64,000 bases of DNA, taken from contig NZ_JAARML010000010.1 of NCBI RefSeq assembly GCF_011759375.1, forward strand, positions 62,001 to 126,000, in the 5' to 3' direction. Every line of letters starts with the position of its first letter. Position 1 is the first letter of the stretch. This stretch comes from Paraflavitalea devenefica. GTDB taxonomy: Bacteria > Bacteroidota > Bacteroidia > Chitinophagales > Chitinophagaceae. The notes under the pieces are model-generated. The model saw only the letters and a program-made list of their open reading frames with translations. It was not told the DNA's origin and did no database searches. The translations under genes and the position numbers were made by a program. Shown here in pieces: positions 45,038 to 54,600 of this stretch.

Positions 45038-46267
45038 TCAGTTCCCTTTTTTAATCAGGTTGTCCAGCAAACTTCGCAATTCAGATTGTACCGGTTGAGG
45101 TGCGTCATAGTTTACAATATGGCCTGCCGGGTCGGCAACAATGTATGTTGGTGCCCACAATACCTTACAATACACAGCAAACAGGCTTGTGAAAGCAGCA
45201 GGTTCGATCAGTTTACAACCGCCGGGGTTGTGTTGCTTTACAGCTTTCTTCCAGGCATCAGCATCCTGATCTAATGACACGGAAACAAATTGAATAACGT
45301 TAGGGTCATATTGTTTTAACAGTTCATTCCAGGCAGGAATATTTTTAATACAGGGACTACACCAGCTCGCCCATACATCTATCAACACGTATTTACCCCT
45401 GAAAGTGGTGAAATCTACCATTTTCCCATTCATATCTTTCAGCTTGAATTCATGTATTGACCTGATACCGGTAAGTCGTTTACTGAACTCCTGGTCGACC
45501 AATGGGTATTTCATCCTGAATGCCTGGTCATCTGTCAAAGGATATATGTATTTCAATACCATATAGCCTAACCAACTATTTTTCACAGTATCAGCTAAAG
45601 CCGTATACAACAGCATCACCGAATCGACTGACATATTTCTGCATTGGTACCACAAAAGATATCCGCTCAAATACGATTCGGGATGCTTCGCCGCATAACC
45701 TATATCCAATTGTTTGCAAACTGCCCTGATAGAGTCAATTTGCCGGTACAGGGAATCAATTCGATTTGTAAAGAGCTGCTGGCCGGCTTGTCTTTCAAGC
45801 TTCCTTAGGGAAGCGGCGGTTTCCCTTCGTTGGTCTTGCGCTTCGATCAGCGAGGATTTGACACTATCCCATTGCTCCTTTTCGTACTGCGCGCGGGAGC
45901 CGTTGATGGTTGACTTTTTTACACCTTCAATTTTCGAGATATGAATGACGCCGGGTTCAAGTATAAACCTGATGATGCTTTGGTCATCCATATCCCGGTT
46001 CTTCGGGTTAGTCCAGATGAAAGCTTCACAGGCGCGCCTGACAGTGCCGGAAAAAGTAAATCGGCCGTGATCAAGCGTGATGGTATCGGCATGGTATTCA
46101 TTGAATGCATCCCAATACCGTATAAAAACAATTCCGGTATCCTTACCGATCAGCTGGCCAAAAATCTGAAAACGGGAGTTAGCCCCATTCGCCTGGGGAT
46201 AACATTTTATCATGGAGCAAACCAAACAGCAAAACAAAACAATGGGCAGGAAAGCCTTTTTTATCAT
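45038..46267 (-). CDS. Thioredoxin-like thiol-disulfide oxidoreductase with DUF4369-like N-terminal domain
   Basis: 409 residues from ATG 46267, where a signal peptide starts (MIKKAFLPIVLFCCLVCSM); a longer frame to 46318 is less likely. The N-terminal half (QIFGQLIGKDTGIVFIRYWDAF ... ITLDHGRFTFSG) fits the DUF4369 domain common in Bacteroidota. The C-terminal AhpC/TSA/TlpA-type domain has the active-site motif WCSPC (about 300-303) and the cis-Pro region LWAPTYIVAD. A periplasmic redox function, for example in cysteine reduction, is likely. Convergent with the serine hydrolase. Confidence 0.9.
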   Translation of the reverse strand: MIKKAFLPIVLFCCLVCSMIKCYPQANGANSRFQIFGQLIGKDTGIVFIRYWDAFNEYHADTITLDHGRFTFSGTVRRACEAFIWTNPKNRDMDDQSIIRFILEPGVIHISKIEGVKKSTINGSRAQYEKEQWDSVKSSLIEAQDQRRETAASLRKLERQAGQQLFTNRIDSLYRQIDSIRAVCKQLDIGYAAKHPESYLSGYLLWYQCRNMSVDSVMLLYTALADTVKNSWLGYMVLKYIYPLTDDQAFRMKYPLVDQEFSKRLTGIRSIHEFKLKDMNGKMVDFTTFRGKYVLIDVWASWCSPCIKNIPAWNELLKQYDPNVIQFVSVSLDQDADAWKKAVKQHNPGGCKLIEPAAFTSLFAVYCKVLWAPTYIVADPAGHIVNYDAPQPVQSELRSLLDNLIKKGN

Positions 46268-46472
46268 TTTACAGGCAGGGAAATCAGGCAACATGAAAAT
46301 TCGTGCAGCAATATGCATTGTGTGAAGTTAATATATGAATATTTGGATCTAAGGAGATGCAAATAAGGTAGCTTTCCATAACCAGGTAGTGTACGTTATT
46401 AAGTGTTGGTTTTTAATTTTTAACTCCATGCATATTGACAATGTCAATCGGGCAGGCTTTTGCTAAAGACTA

Positions 46473-47138
46473 TTAGGGGGTAAACAGTTTCCAGTGTCCC
46501 TCAGAGACGACTTCCACGGTGCCGTCGGTCACTTTGATGGCGGTGTGATCGTCAATCAAATAGGACGGCACGGGTATCGTGGCGGCCAACTTTTCCAGGT
46601 TAGTCAGGGAGTTCTTCGGAAACCACTCATGATCCAGATGCGGATGAATTGCAAAATCAAGCAGTCCCAGCGATTTATCGCTTTCAGTTGGCAGCGTATG
46701 ACTACCGTAGGTCGTTCCAAAGCGCGTCATCACCATACTCCCTGCGCTCAAGCCCACATAGACCGTCTTGTGCAGCAGCGACGGCAAGAGGTCTGCCAGT
46801 CCGGATTGCTGCATCCAGTAGGTCAGATACTGGCAATCGCCCCCACCAACCAGCAAGGCGTCAGTTTCCTGGAGCATGGGAACCCAAAGTTCTTGTTTGA
46901 TGCTGGGCAGTGCGGTGAGCTCCAGCACTCCCAACGATTTCCAACCCATTTCGCAGAAGGGATCACCTATTGATCCGCGAATCATCCTTCGGGCTATGTC
47001 GGCACCACCGGGTATAGCATATATCGCGGTGGGTACGAAAAGGGCGCTCGCTTCAGCAATTGGTTTGCCCAGAAGGTCAACCAGCGCGCTGTGGATGCTC
47101 GGGTTGCTGATGCCGGCGGCAGTGAGAAGAAGCTTCAT
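46473..47138 (-). CDS. Peptidase S51 (dipeptidase E-like)
   Basis: 221 residues from ATG 47138 (MKLLLTAAGISNP); the open frame extends to 47186. The fold and nucleophile motif of S51 are visible: GGGDCQYLTYWM, then VYVGLSAGSMVM with Ser131, and an IHPHLDHEWF stretch with a likely catalytic His. S51 enzymes cut Asp-X dipeptides (PepE) or cyanophycin. There is no signal peptide, so it is cytoplasmic. Confidence 0.9.
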   Translation of the reverse strand: MKLLLTAAGISNPSIHSALVDLLGKPIAEASALFVPTAIYAIPGGADIARRMIRGSIGDPFCEMGWKSLGVLELTALPSIKQELWVPMLQETDALLVGGGDCQYLTYWMQQSGLADLLPSLLHKTVYVGLSAGSMVMTRFGTTYGSHTLPTESDKSLGLLDFAIHPHLDHEWFPKNSLTNLEKLAATIPVPSYLIDDHTAIKVTDGTVEVVSEGHWKLFTP

Positions 47139-47277
47139 AATTTCTTTCTTTGATTGTAACGTTGCCCTGCTTGCCCCATGATACATTTTCAGCAGGTCAG
47201 TATTGCGAAAATGGAATAATAATATCTATTGAACAAGGGGCAAGTGCGACATATTATAGGGGAATTGCGCAATTGGG

Positions 47278-47318
47278 TAGGGTGGACTGGATTGCCTTCG
47301 GCGATCCTTAAAGGGGGA
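47278..47318 (-). other. tRNA-Pro 3'-end-like repeat
   Basis: GGGTGGACTGGATT, the complement of the tRNA-Pro 3' acceptor and T-arm end, occurs here as a second copy about 87 bp from that in the tRNA. The rest (GCCTTCGGCGATCC and onward) resembles the string at 30272-30315. It is a fragment, not a functional tRNA. Confidence 0.5.
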
Positions 47319-47328
47319 GTTAAACAAC

Positions 47329-47354
47329 AAAGCCCTGGCTGTCGCCAGGGCTTT
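47329..47354 (-). terminator. Terminator after tRNA-Pro
   Basis: AAAGCCCTGGC (47329-47339) and GCCAGGGCTTT (47344-47354) form a perfect 11-bp stem with a 4-nt loop, immediately downstream of the tRNA on the minus strand, followed by GTTGTTTAAC. Confidence 0.85.
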
Positions 47355-47364
47355 GTCTCTTTCG

Positions 47365-47438
47365 TCGGGTGGACTGGATTCGAACCAGCGACCCCTTGCA
47401 CCCCATGCAAGTGCGCTACCGGGCTGCGCCACCACCCG
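47365..47438 (-). tRNA. tRNA-Pro (anticodon GGG)
   Basis: 74 nt on the minus strand. Acceptor stem CGGGTGG/CCACCCG with discriminator A, D-arm GCGCAGCCCGGTAGCGC, anticodon arm CTTGC-ATGGGGT-GCAAG with anticodon GGG (Pro), T-arm CTGG-TTCGAAT-CCAG. CCA is not encoded. It is followed by a strong terminator. Confidence 0.96.
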
Positions 47439-47678
47439 AACTGACCTGTAAACCACAACTACCGGCTTCACCAGCAAGTAGTTAGGAATGGGGGTGCAAA
47501 TGTAAAGCAAAAAATTATATTTCCCGAAATCAGACCGCTTTTAGTTCAAAAAATGTTGATTTTTAGCACCCATTCCCCCTATTTAGCCTGCCCATTCCTC
47601 CTCAACCAGTCAATTATGCCCTTTCTCCTCATGGAATCCCGCGCTTTTGGGCTCGCTGGCTCTAATCCAGCTACAGCT

Positions 47679-48158
47679 TCATTGTCCGATGAATACTACC
47701 GAATTTTGATTTTCAAGAGCCGTAAAATATAAAACTACAAGCGGCCTTACATAACCATTAAATAAAGAAATTTTATCGTCTGTCCCCATTTCTTCTAACT
47801 CTTTTTTTACTTCTATTGATAAGTTATCATATATTTTTGAAAAACCACCAAACGTTTCAATCTTGTTATCCTTTATCCATTTTGTTATTGCAGGAATTTC
47901 AGCACTGGAAAGAAATCCACCAATTCCTCCTACGCTAACACTTTTTTGGGCTTGTTCACCATAAAGCATTCTGTAAGGTATCGTATCTATATCGCCATAA
48001 GGATCTGTTGTATTTAAGAAAATGACGGCCAGGTCTCCTGCAATTTTATACAAGTCAACTTTGGTGTCTGCAGTCTTGGCAATTTGCGTTTCCAGGTCTT
48101 TTAAGTCGTCTAATTTTTCTGCCTTACCAACCCGGTAAAGATTAATGGATATTCCCAT
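47679..48158 (-). CDS. DUF1877-like protein
   Basis: 159 residues from ATG 48158 (MGISINLYRVGKAEKL). The start MGISINLYRV, the central IPYRMLYGEQA and the final VVLYFTALENQN fit DUF1877 (YfbM-like), though weakly. No signal peptide. The gene lies in an AT-rich segment (47500-48260) unlike its neighbours, which suggests acquisition. Function unknown. Confidence 0.6.
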   Translation of the reverse strand: MGISINLYRVGKAEKLDDLKDLETQIAKTADTKVDLYKIAGDLAVIFLNTTDPYGDIDTIPYRMLYGEQAQKSVSVGGIGGFLSSAEIPAITKWIKDNKIETFGGFSKIYDNLSIEVKKELEEMGTDDKISLFNGYVRPLVVLYFTALENQNSVVFIGQ

Positions 48159-48272
48159 AGCTTTCGTTATTTGATTGTTGTTAGTTGACAAATATTCCAA
48201 CAACAAAATACGAATCGTTTTACATATATGCTCACCTGCTTAATAAATGGCTATTGCTATATAGCAAATCAT

Positions 48273-49784
48273 CTATTGCGCCAGCTTATACAACCCCAGT
48301 TCGGACAAGGCTGGATTAAGCCTGGATGACAGGATTTTCAACCGGATCTTCTTTGTTGTAATAGCATCAAAACGTAAAAGCCGCTTATACCCTACAGTAG
48401 TGCCTGCAGTGAATGGCTTCCACTGGGCGCCATCGAAGTATTCAGCACTGAATTTTTCTATACGCTGACCAACGGTAATGTTTTCCTGAAGGCTCAGGAT
48501 GTTACAGGTAATTGCTGCGGGCAAAGTCAATTCAATGCTGGTAGTAGTATCATTGGACCGGGTGGTAAAATAAGTATTGTATTTACCATCGAGCAAGGCT
48601 TTTGTGTTCACTCCATTTTGCGCACTGATCGTGGCGCCTTTGGCCAGGTTGCGATCAAAAGTTTGCTGAATGAGTTGCCTGAACCCCTCGAGGCTGTTGA
48701 CGTCAGGATCGGCCAGGAGGCCCCTTTTATCAGGCGGGATGTTTAACAGTAATACACTGTTGTAGCCGACAGAACTGAAATAGATGTCTACGAGCCTGCG
48801 GGGTGATTTTACTTTATCATCTTCTTTGGCATGATAAAACCAACCGGGGCGTATAGAAACATCTGTTTCGGCGGGGTACCATACGAGGCCTTTGGCCGTG
48901 CTGATCTTCTCGCGGCTGCCCAGATCCTGTGCTGTTTTATCGCCTGCGGGAGCAAAGGCCACCTCTTGTTGGGATTCATCGGCAATTTTCTGAAGCATGT
49001 TTTCATCGGCAGGCACCACGCTCCATTCCATTTCACGTCCTTTCCCCGATTCGGTGCCCACCCATCTTACATCAGGCCCCATGATGGCTATGGTAGCCGC
49101 GGGTTGTAGTTTGCGGATAACGCCGTAATACCTGTTGAAGTCGTATACCTGCTTTTTACCATTGGGGCCTTCACCGTTGGCGCCATCAAACCAGACCTCA
49201 TCTACTGGTCCATATTGCGTGAGCAACTCGGTCAGTTGTTCCACAAAAAAATCATTGTAAGCATCTGTTCCATAGCTTGCAGCATTCCTGTCCCAGGGAG
49301 AAAGGTAAACACCAAAACCCACTTTGTATTTTTTGCAGGCTTCGGCTACTTCTTTCACCACATCACCCCTACCCTGTTTCCAGGGACTGCTTTTTACGGA
49401 ATGGCTGGTTGTATTGGTAGGCCACAGGCAAAAGCCATCATGGTGTTTGGCTGTAATGATGACCTGCTTGAAGCCGGCGGCTTTCACTGTTTTCACCCAT
49501 TGGGCAGCATCGAGCGCAGTGGGATTAAAGAGCTGAGGATCTTCTTTTCCGTTCCCCCATTCCCTATCCGTGAAGGTGTTGACCCCAAAATGAAAGAAGG
49601 TGGTCAATTCGAGTTGCTGCCAGCGCAACTGCCGGGGTGAAGGAACAATATTGGCGGCTTTGGCAATGATGTCTTTTTCTGTATCACCGGGATGGATGAG
49701 TACGTGGTTCTTTTTTTGTTGCGCTATACCTGCCTGAACCGATAGCAGGGCTACTGCTGCGAGAATCTTCGTATTCATATTCAT
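48273..49784 (-). CDS. GH29 alpha-L-fucosidase with C-terminal F5/8 type C-like domain
   Basis: 503 residues from ATG 49784; TTG at 49796 and ATG at 49778 are alternatives. Signal peptide MNMNTKILAAVALLSVQAGIAQ. The GH29 core has LTTFFHFGVNTFTDREWG, the substrate-binding AKHHDGFCLWP, and the nucleophile strand EVWFDGANGEG with Asp200. The acid/base is not certain. The C-terminal about 130 residues (NLAKGATISAQNG ... EKFSAEYFDGAQWKPF) resemble an F5/8 type C carbohydrate-binding domain. Last gene of PUL2, downstream of SusD and a hairpin; it likely removes fucose from the imported or surface-bound glycan. Confidence 0.93.
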   Translation of the reverse strand: MNMNTKILAAVALLSVQAGIAQQKKNHVLIHPGDTEKDIIAKAANIVPSPRQLRWQQLELTTFFHFGVNTFTDREWGNGKEDPQLFNPTALDAAQWVKTVKAAGFKQVIITAKHHDGFCLWPTNTTSHSVKSSPWKQGRGDVVKEVAEACKKYKVGFGVYLSPWDRNAASYGTDAYNDFFVEQLTELLTQYGPVDEVWFDGANGEGPNGKKQVYDFNRYYGVIRKLQPAATIAIMGPDVRWVGTESGKGREMEWSVVPADENMLQKIADESQQEVAFAPAGDKTAQDLGSREKISTAKGLVWYPAETDVSIRPGWFYHAKEDDKVKSPRRLVDIYFSSVGYNSVLLLNIPPDKRGLLADPDVNSLEGFRQLIQQTFDRNLAKGATISAQNGVNTKALLDGKYNTYFTTRSNDTTTSIELTLPAAITCNILSLQENITVGQRIEKFSAEYFDGAQWKPFTAGTTVGYKRLLRFDAITTKKIRLKILSSRLNPALSELGLYKLAQ

Positions 49785-49820
49785 GATAGATTTCAAGTTG
49801 CTTTATCGTGGTAAGGAATA

Positions 49821-49846
49821 AAAGGCCCCTGCTTAAAGGGGCCTTT
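49821..49846 (-). terminator. Hairpin between SusD and fucosidase genes of PUL2
   Basis: AAAGGCCCCT (49821-49830) and AGGGGCCTTT (49837-49846) pair perfectly over 10 bp. The minus strand continues TTATTCC after the stem, a fair T-tract. It lies 43 bp past the SusD stop. Confidence 0.75.
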
Positions 49847-49888
49847 GTGGGTTTCAAACCCTGTGCTAACTGCCTATGGAAAAGTAGT

Positions 49889-51568
49889 TTACCAGTTGGG
49901 ATTTTGCGGCGCCAGCTTCGGATTTAAGGCCAGTTCCTGGGTGGGCAAAGGATATAAGTAATATTTATCATTCCATACCCTTGCGGTGATATTGGTATAT
50001 ACCCTGATGTAGTTGTTGGCATCGAGGGGTATCCCATTCACCTGCGCCGGCGGGTATTGGGCTTTCACATTGGGATGGAGTTTCATACCGAGAATAGTAG
50101 CGGGGTTCTCTATGAGTTTCCCGGCTTTCCAGCGCAGGAGATCATCGAAGCGGAAGCCATCACCCGCCAGTTCAATTTTCCTTTCGCGCCTGATCTCATC
50201 AATCAATACGGGCAGTGTGGGAAAGTCGGAATCGGGATCTTTTGTAAGGCCTGCAATGGTCATAGCAGGCATGCCTACCCTGCTACGCAATTTGGTGATG
50301 GTGTTGTCCAGCACTGCCTGATCGCATTCGCCCAGTTCGGCTTTTGCTTCGGCATAGTTGAGCAGCACTTCAGCGTAACGACAAAGAAAGAGGTCTAAGG
50401 TAGACTGGTTGGCATTCCATTGTGTGATGTCGGCAGAGCGGCCTTTGATGATCTGGTAGCCGGTGGTGGTCACATTGGTGCCTATCCTGGGCAGTGCAAT
50501 GGTATCTCTCACGCCGGCCAGGCTTACCTGGAAGGTAAAACCACGGGTAGCGATCAACTGCGTAAAGCGCGGGTCCCGGTTTGTCCTTTCGGCATCCAAT
50601 GAATCATCCCCTTTGTACAGGGGGCTTACAGCAACCGGCAGACCATCGGTGCAAAGAAAAGACTTGGCAAAGCTTTTACTCCAGCCGTTGTTGGATTCAC
50701 CCACCTGCCTGGTAATGTTGTGCATCAAAACATCTTTGATATACCGCCTGGGCATGATGGCTTCTTTGTTGCTATTCAACTCTTCCACGATGAAGAGGTT
50801 GTAATAGTCTCTTGCCGGATTACCTGTGGTGTAAATATCATATTTGCCGGAAGTGATCACCGCTTCGGCGGCGTTGGCAGCTTCGCGTAAGGATTTGGTT
50901 TCATCACCGAGGACATGGTATTTTCGGAAGGTTCCTTCCCAGAGACATATCCTTGATTTAATAGCGAGGGCGGCATATTTGTGAAGGCGGTCGGCATCCA
51001 CACCGGTAACCGTTTCAGGAAGATTGGCCACGGCAAAATCAAGATCGGCCAGTACAGAATCCATCACCTTTTTGTGCGGGTCTCTTGGGTTGTATAATTC
51101 GGGAGATTGGTCGTTCAGGTCTTTGCTTATCCAGGGCACATCACCGAAACGTTTTACTTTTTGCCAGTAGCTGATAGCCCTGAAGAGGCGGATTTCACCA
51201 GCATACCTGTTTTTCACGGCATCGTTTTCCGCCGCCCGTTGGTAGCGCTGCAGGAAGAAGTTCAACCCTCTTTCATTGGTCCATGTCCATCCGCCGCCCG
51301 AAGCAGGAACAATGACCTGGCCGCCGAGCAGGGGATCAATGTTCCTGGGCACCATAATATCGGAATTTTGGTCCAGGCTGAAGGATTGTGTGGTGAGCAG
51401 GCTGTAATAACGGTTGCAATAGAGCTTGAGGTCCGATTCATTTTTAAAGAAGGTGGGTTCACTGATCGCATCTTGCGGGAACCTGTCGAGGAAGTCTTCT
51501 TTTTTGCAGGAAGATACAAGGATGACTACTACCAGGAGTAGTTGTATATAGATTAGAGTAGTTCGCAT
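49889..51568 (-). CDS. SusD/RagB-like outer-membrane lipoprotein (PUL2)
   Basis: 559 residues from ATG 51568 (MRTTLIYIQLLLVVVILVSSC), lipid on Cys21; a longer frame to 51589 exists. The N-terminal motif CKKEDFLDRFPQDAISEPTFFKNESDLKLY and the later TPR-like helices (EIRLFRAISYWQKVKRFGDVPW, LRWKAGKLIENP) are those of SusD/RagB. It starts 33 bp after the SusC stop, so the two are co-transcribed. It should bind glycan on the cell surface with the SusC barrel; the ligand is presumably fucosylated, judging by the following GH29 gene. Confidence 0.95.
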   Translation of the reverse strand: MRTTLIYIQLLLVVVILVSSCKKEDFLDRFPQDAISEPTFFKNESDLKLYCNRYYSLLTTQSFSLDQNSDIMVPRNIDPLLGGQVIVPASGGGWTWTNERGLNFFLQRYQRAAENDAVKNRYAGEIRLFRAISYWQKVKRFGDVPWISKDLNDQSPELYNPRDPHKKVMDSVLADLDFAVANLPETVTGVDADRLHKYAALAIKSRICLWEGTFRKYHVLGDETKSLREAANAAEAVITSGKYDIYTTGNPARDYYNLFIVEELNSNKEAIMPRRYIKDVLMHNITRQVGESNNGWSKSFAKSFLCTDGLPVAVSPLYKGDDSLDAERTNRDPRFTQLIATRGFTFQVSLAGVRDTIALPRIGTNVTTTGYQIIKGRSADITQWNANQSTLDLFLCRYAEVLLNYAEAKAELGECDQAVLDNTITKLRSRVGMPAMTIAGLTKDPDSDFPTLPVLIDEIRRERKIELAGDGFRFDDLLRWKAGKLIENPATILGMKLHPNVKAQYPPAQVNGIPLDANNYIRVYTNITARVWNDKYYLYPLPTQELALNPKLAPQNPNW

Positions 51569-51600
51569 GATCTTATTATTTGTAAGCATAATGGTATTGG

Positions 51601-54600
51601 TTAAAGGCCCAACTGCAGGCCAAAAGAGACCGCCCTGTTCAAGGGGTAATCCTGTCCGTTCAATACCTCGGGGTCAAAGGCCTTGTGCAGCTTCGTTATT
51701 TCAAACAGGTTTTGCGCCGTGAAGTATACCCGGGTAGATTTCAATTTTACTTTTTCCAGTAGTTGTCGAGGCAGGGTATATCCTACTGTGATCTGTTTCA
51801 TCCGGGCATAAGCTGCATTTTGCAGGTATTTGGTTTGGGTTTGGAAATTACCACCACCACCAAATCGTAATCTCGGATAATAAGCATTGGTATTGTCAGG
51901 CCTCCAGGAGTCGGCATGGTGCTTCCAGGGAATGGACCACTCATCCGTATACCCCCAAAATGGACTGCCACTCAGCACAACGTCTCTTTTTAATAATCCT
52001 TGTATGAAAAGCGTCAGGTCAATTCCTTTCCAGGCAACGGAGAGGTTCAGGCCAAATTGGTACCGCGGGGTATTGTTGCCTATGACCCTCCTGTCGCCGG
52101 AAGAATCAACTGTTGATTTGCCAAAATCAACTTTGCCATCCTTATTCAGGTCGGTAAAGCGGATATCACCCGCCAGCCATTTACCGTTCCACAGGTTGGA
52201 TTGATTGGCAGCCGCCGCTTCCGCATCGGTCTGGAAAAAGCCATCCGTCACAAAGCCCCATATCTCTCCAATGTTTTCACCCGGGTAGCGGCTACCAATT
52301 ACTTTTTGTGGATTCAGGTCATATTTGGTGATCCTTGCTTTGTAATCGGACAGAACGAGGTTAACATCATAGGAAATGTCTTTATTGAGCACATCTTTCC
52401 AGCCAAGGCTCAGTTCCCATCCTTTGGTCTCCAGGTCGGCTGCATTCCTGTTGGGTGAGGTGGTACCCAATACAGCCGGAAGTGGCGTACCACCCACAAT
52501 CATGTCTTTTGTGGCCCTTATGTACCAATCAAAGCCAAGCGTCAACCTGTTTTTGAAGAAGGCGGCATCGAGTCCAAAGTTTTGGGTAGTTACTTTTTCC
52601 CAGCTAAAATCGGGGCTGATCAAACCGGGCACACCTACAAATACGCCCAACTGGTTGGTAAATACATGGGCTACTGTTCCCACCGGCATGGTGGCCAGGT
52701 ACGGATAATTGCCCAATACATCCCCGGCCTGGTTGCCCAGCGTGCCCCAGGAGGCCCTTAATTTCAGGTCGTCTACTATACCGAGTAAGGGATCAAAGAA
52801 TTTTTCTTTTGATATTCTCCAACCGGCAGAAACAGAGGGCAGGAAGGTGTATCTTTTTCCTCTTGGGAAACGGGAGGTACCATCATACCGGCCATTCACT
52901 TCCAACAGGTATTTTCCATCATAGGCATAGTTGACCCTGAAGAAGGTGCCGTTCAAGGCCCATTCGCCGGCACTTCCGCCAACGGTGGGCAGGTTATCGC
53001 TATTGAGGTTGATAGCCGGAACGGTTTGATCGATCAGGTTTTTGGCAGAGGCAGTATAGCTTTTAAACTGCTTTAGTTCCTGGTTGTAACCTACGGTTGC
53101 TTTTACATAATGCCGTTGTGCAAAAGTGTTTTCGTAATCGGCATACGCATTCAGGGCCTGGTAGTAATCATTGTTATTGACTTCTATAACCCTGCTGGGC
53201 GTTGTCCAGGGGAAAGTACCCAGCAATACACCATTCACACCATATTCTTTGTACTCCTTGTAGTGTTGGGTATAGTTGCGGTTATACCCATTCCAGGTAT
53301 AATCGGCGGTCACCCTTACATGATTAAATGGTCTTATTACAAAACCTCCGGTAAGCCAGAGATCATTGGCCACTTCTTTGATCCTCCCATTAAGATTGGC
53401 TAGCGCTACCATATTGGTATAACTTCCCTGGCCGGAGTAATGGCCATCGGGATGATAAACGGGCATGGTAGGTCGAAGGTCGCCGGATATCCAACCAGTG
53501 GATAACCCGCCATGACTGGCTACGTTGGGTTTGTTGCTTTGCGTACGGTTGAGACTCATTCTAAAGTTCAGGTCGAGCCATGTCGTTGCTTCTGTATTTA
53601 ATTTTAAACCGGCATTATACCTTTCTACTTTTTCGTTACCGATCTTCAGCAGCCCCTTCTGGTTAAAATAACCCAGGGAAGCCACATAGGCGGTTTTGCC
53701 CTGGCCTCCTGAAAGTGATAGGTTATGGTCCATCATGGGCGCCCATCCGGGATATAGTTCTTTGATCCAATCGGTGTTGCCTACATACCGGTATTTGGAG
53801 GGATTGCCGGGATCAACATATACAGGCAGGTTGTTGACAGGATCGTTAAAGAATTTTGCGATGTTGGTGGAATCCTCCAAGGTAACCGCTTCACCCGCCC
53901 GGGTTCCGCCTGAAATGCTTCCTGTATAGTCGGCCTCGCGGTGCATAGCTGCATATTGCAGGGAGTTGGCATATTCCGGCATGCGGGTAGGCCTGGTGAA
54001 GGTATAGGAGGTGGAATAGCTGATGCGCAGGGGCGCATTCCTCTTAGGATTTTTGGTGGTGATGAGTATAACGCCGTAAGCTGCCCTGACACCGTAGATG
54101 GCTGCTGAAGCTGCATCTTTTAATACGGTTACATTTTCAACGTCGGCAGGATTGATGAGGTTAGGATCCATCTGTACGCCATCAACAAGCACCAGTGGGC
54201 CACCACCATTGAGGGAGGTAGTACCCCTTATGTTATAAGTAGCTCCCCTACCCGGCGAACCATTGCCCAGTGTAATATTCAGGTTGGGAAGGAAACCCTG
54301 TAACCCTTGTCCGAGGTTTACGATGGGCCTGCTTTTCAACACATCGCCATCTACAGAAGCGACAGCACCGGTGAGGTTAACTTTCTTTTGGGTACCGTAT
54401 CCAACCACTACCACTTCTTCTACTTTGCCATCGTCCCTTTTAAGGGTTATCCTGAGTTCACCGGATTGGGAAGTCGGCATTTCCATACTTTGGTAGCCAA
54501 CAAAGGAAATGAGGAGGACAGCTTCCTGGTCGGGTACTTCCAGTAAAAAGTTGCCATTGTCATCGGAGGAAGTTCCTTTATTGGAGCCTTTTATTTTTAT

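Noticed and set aside
47226..47510. Small open frames across the tRNA-Pro region on both strands
   Set aside because: They translate the tRNA and its terminator; the protein strings are typical false ORFs over tRNA genes.
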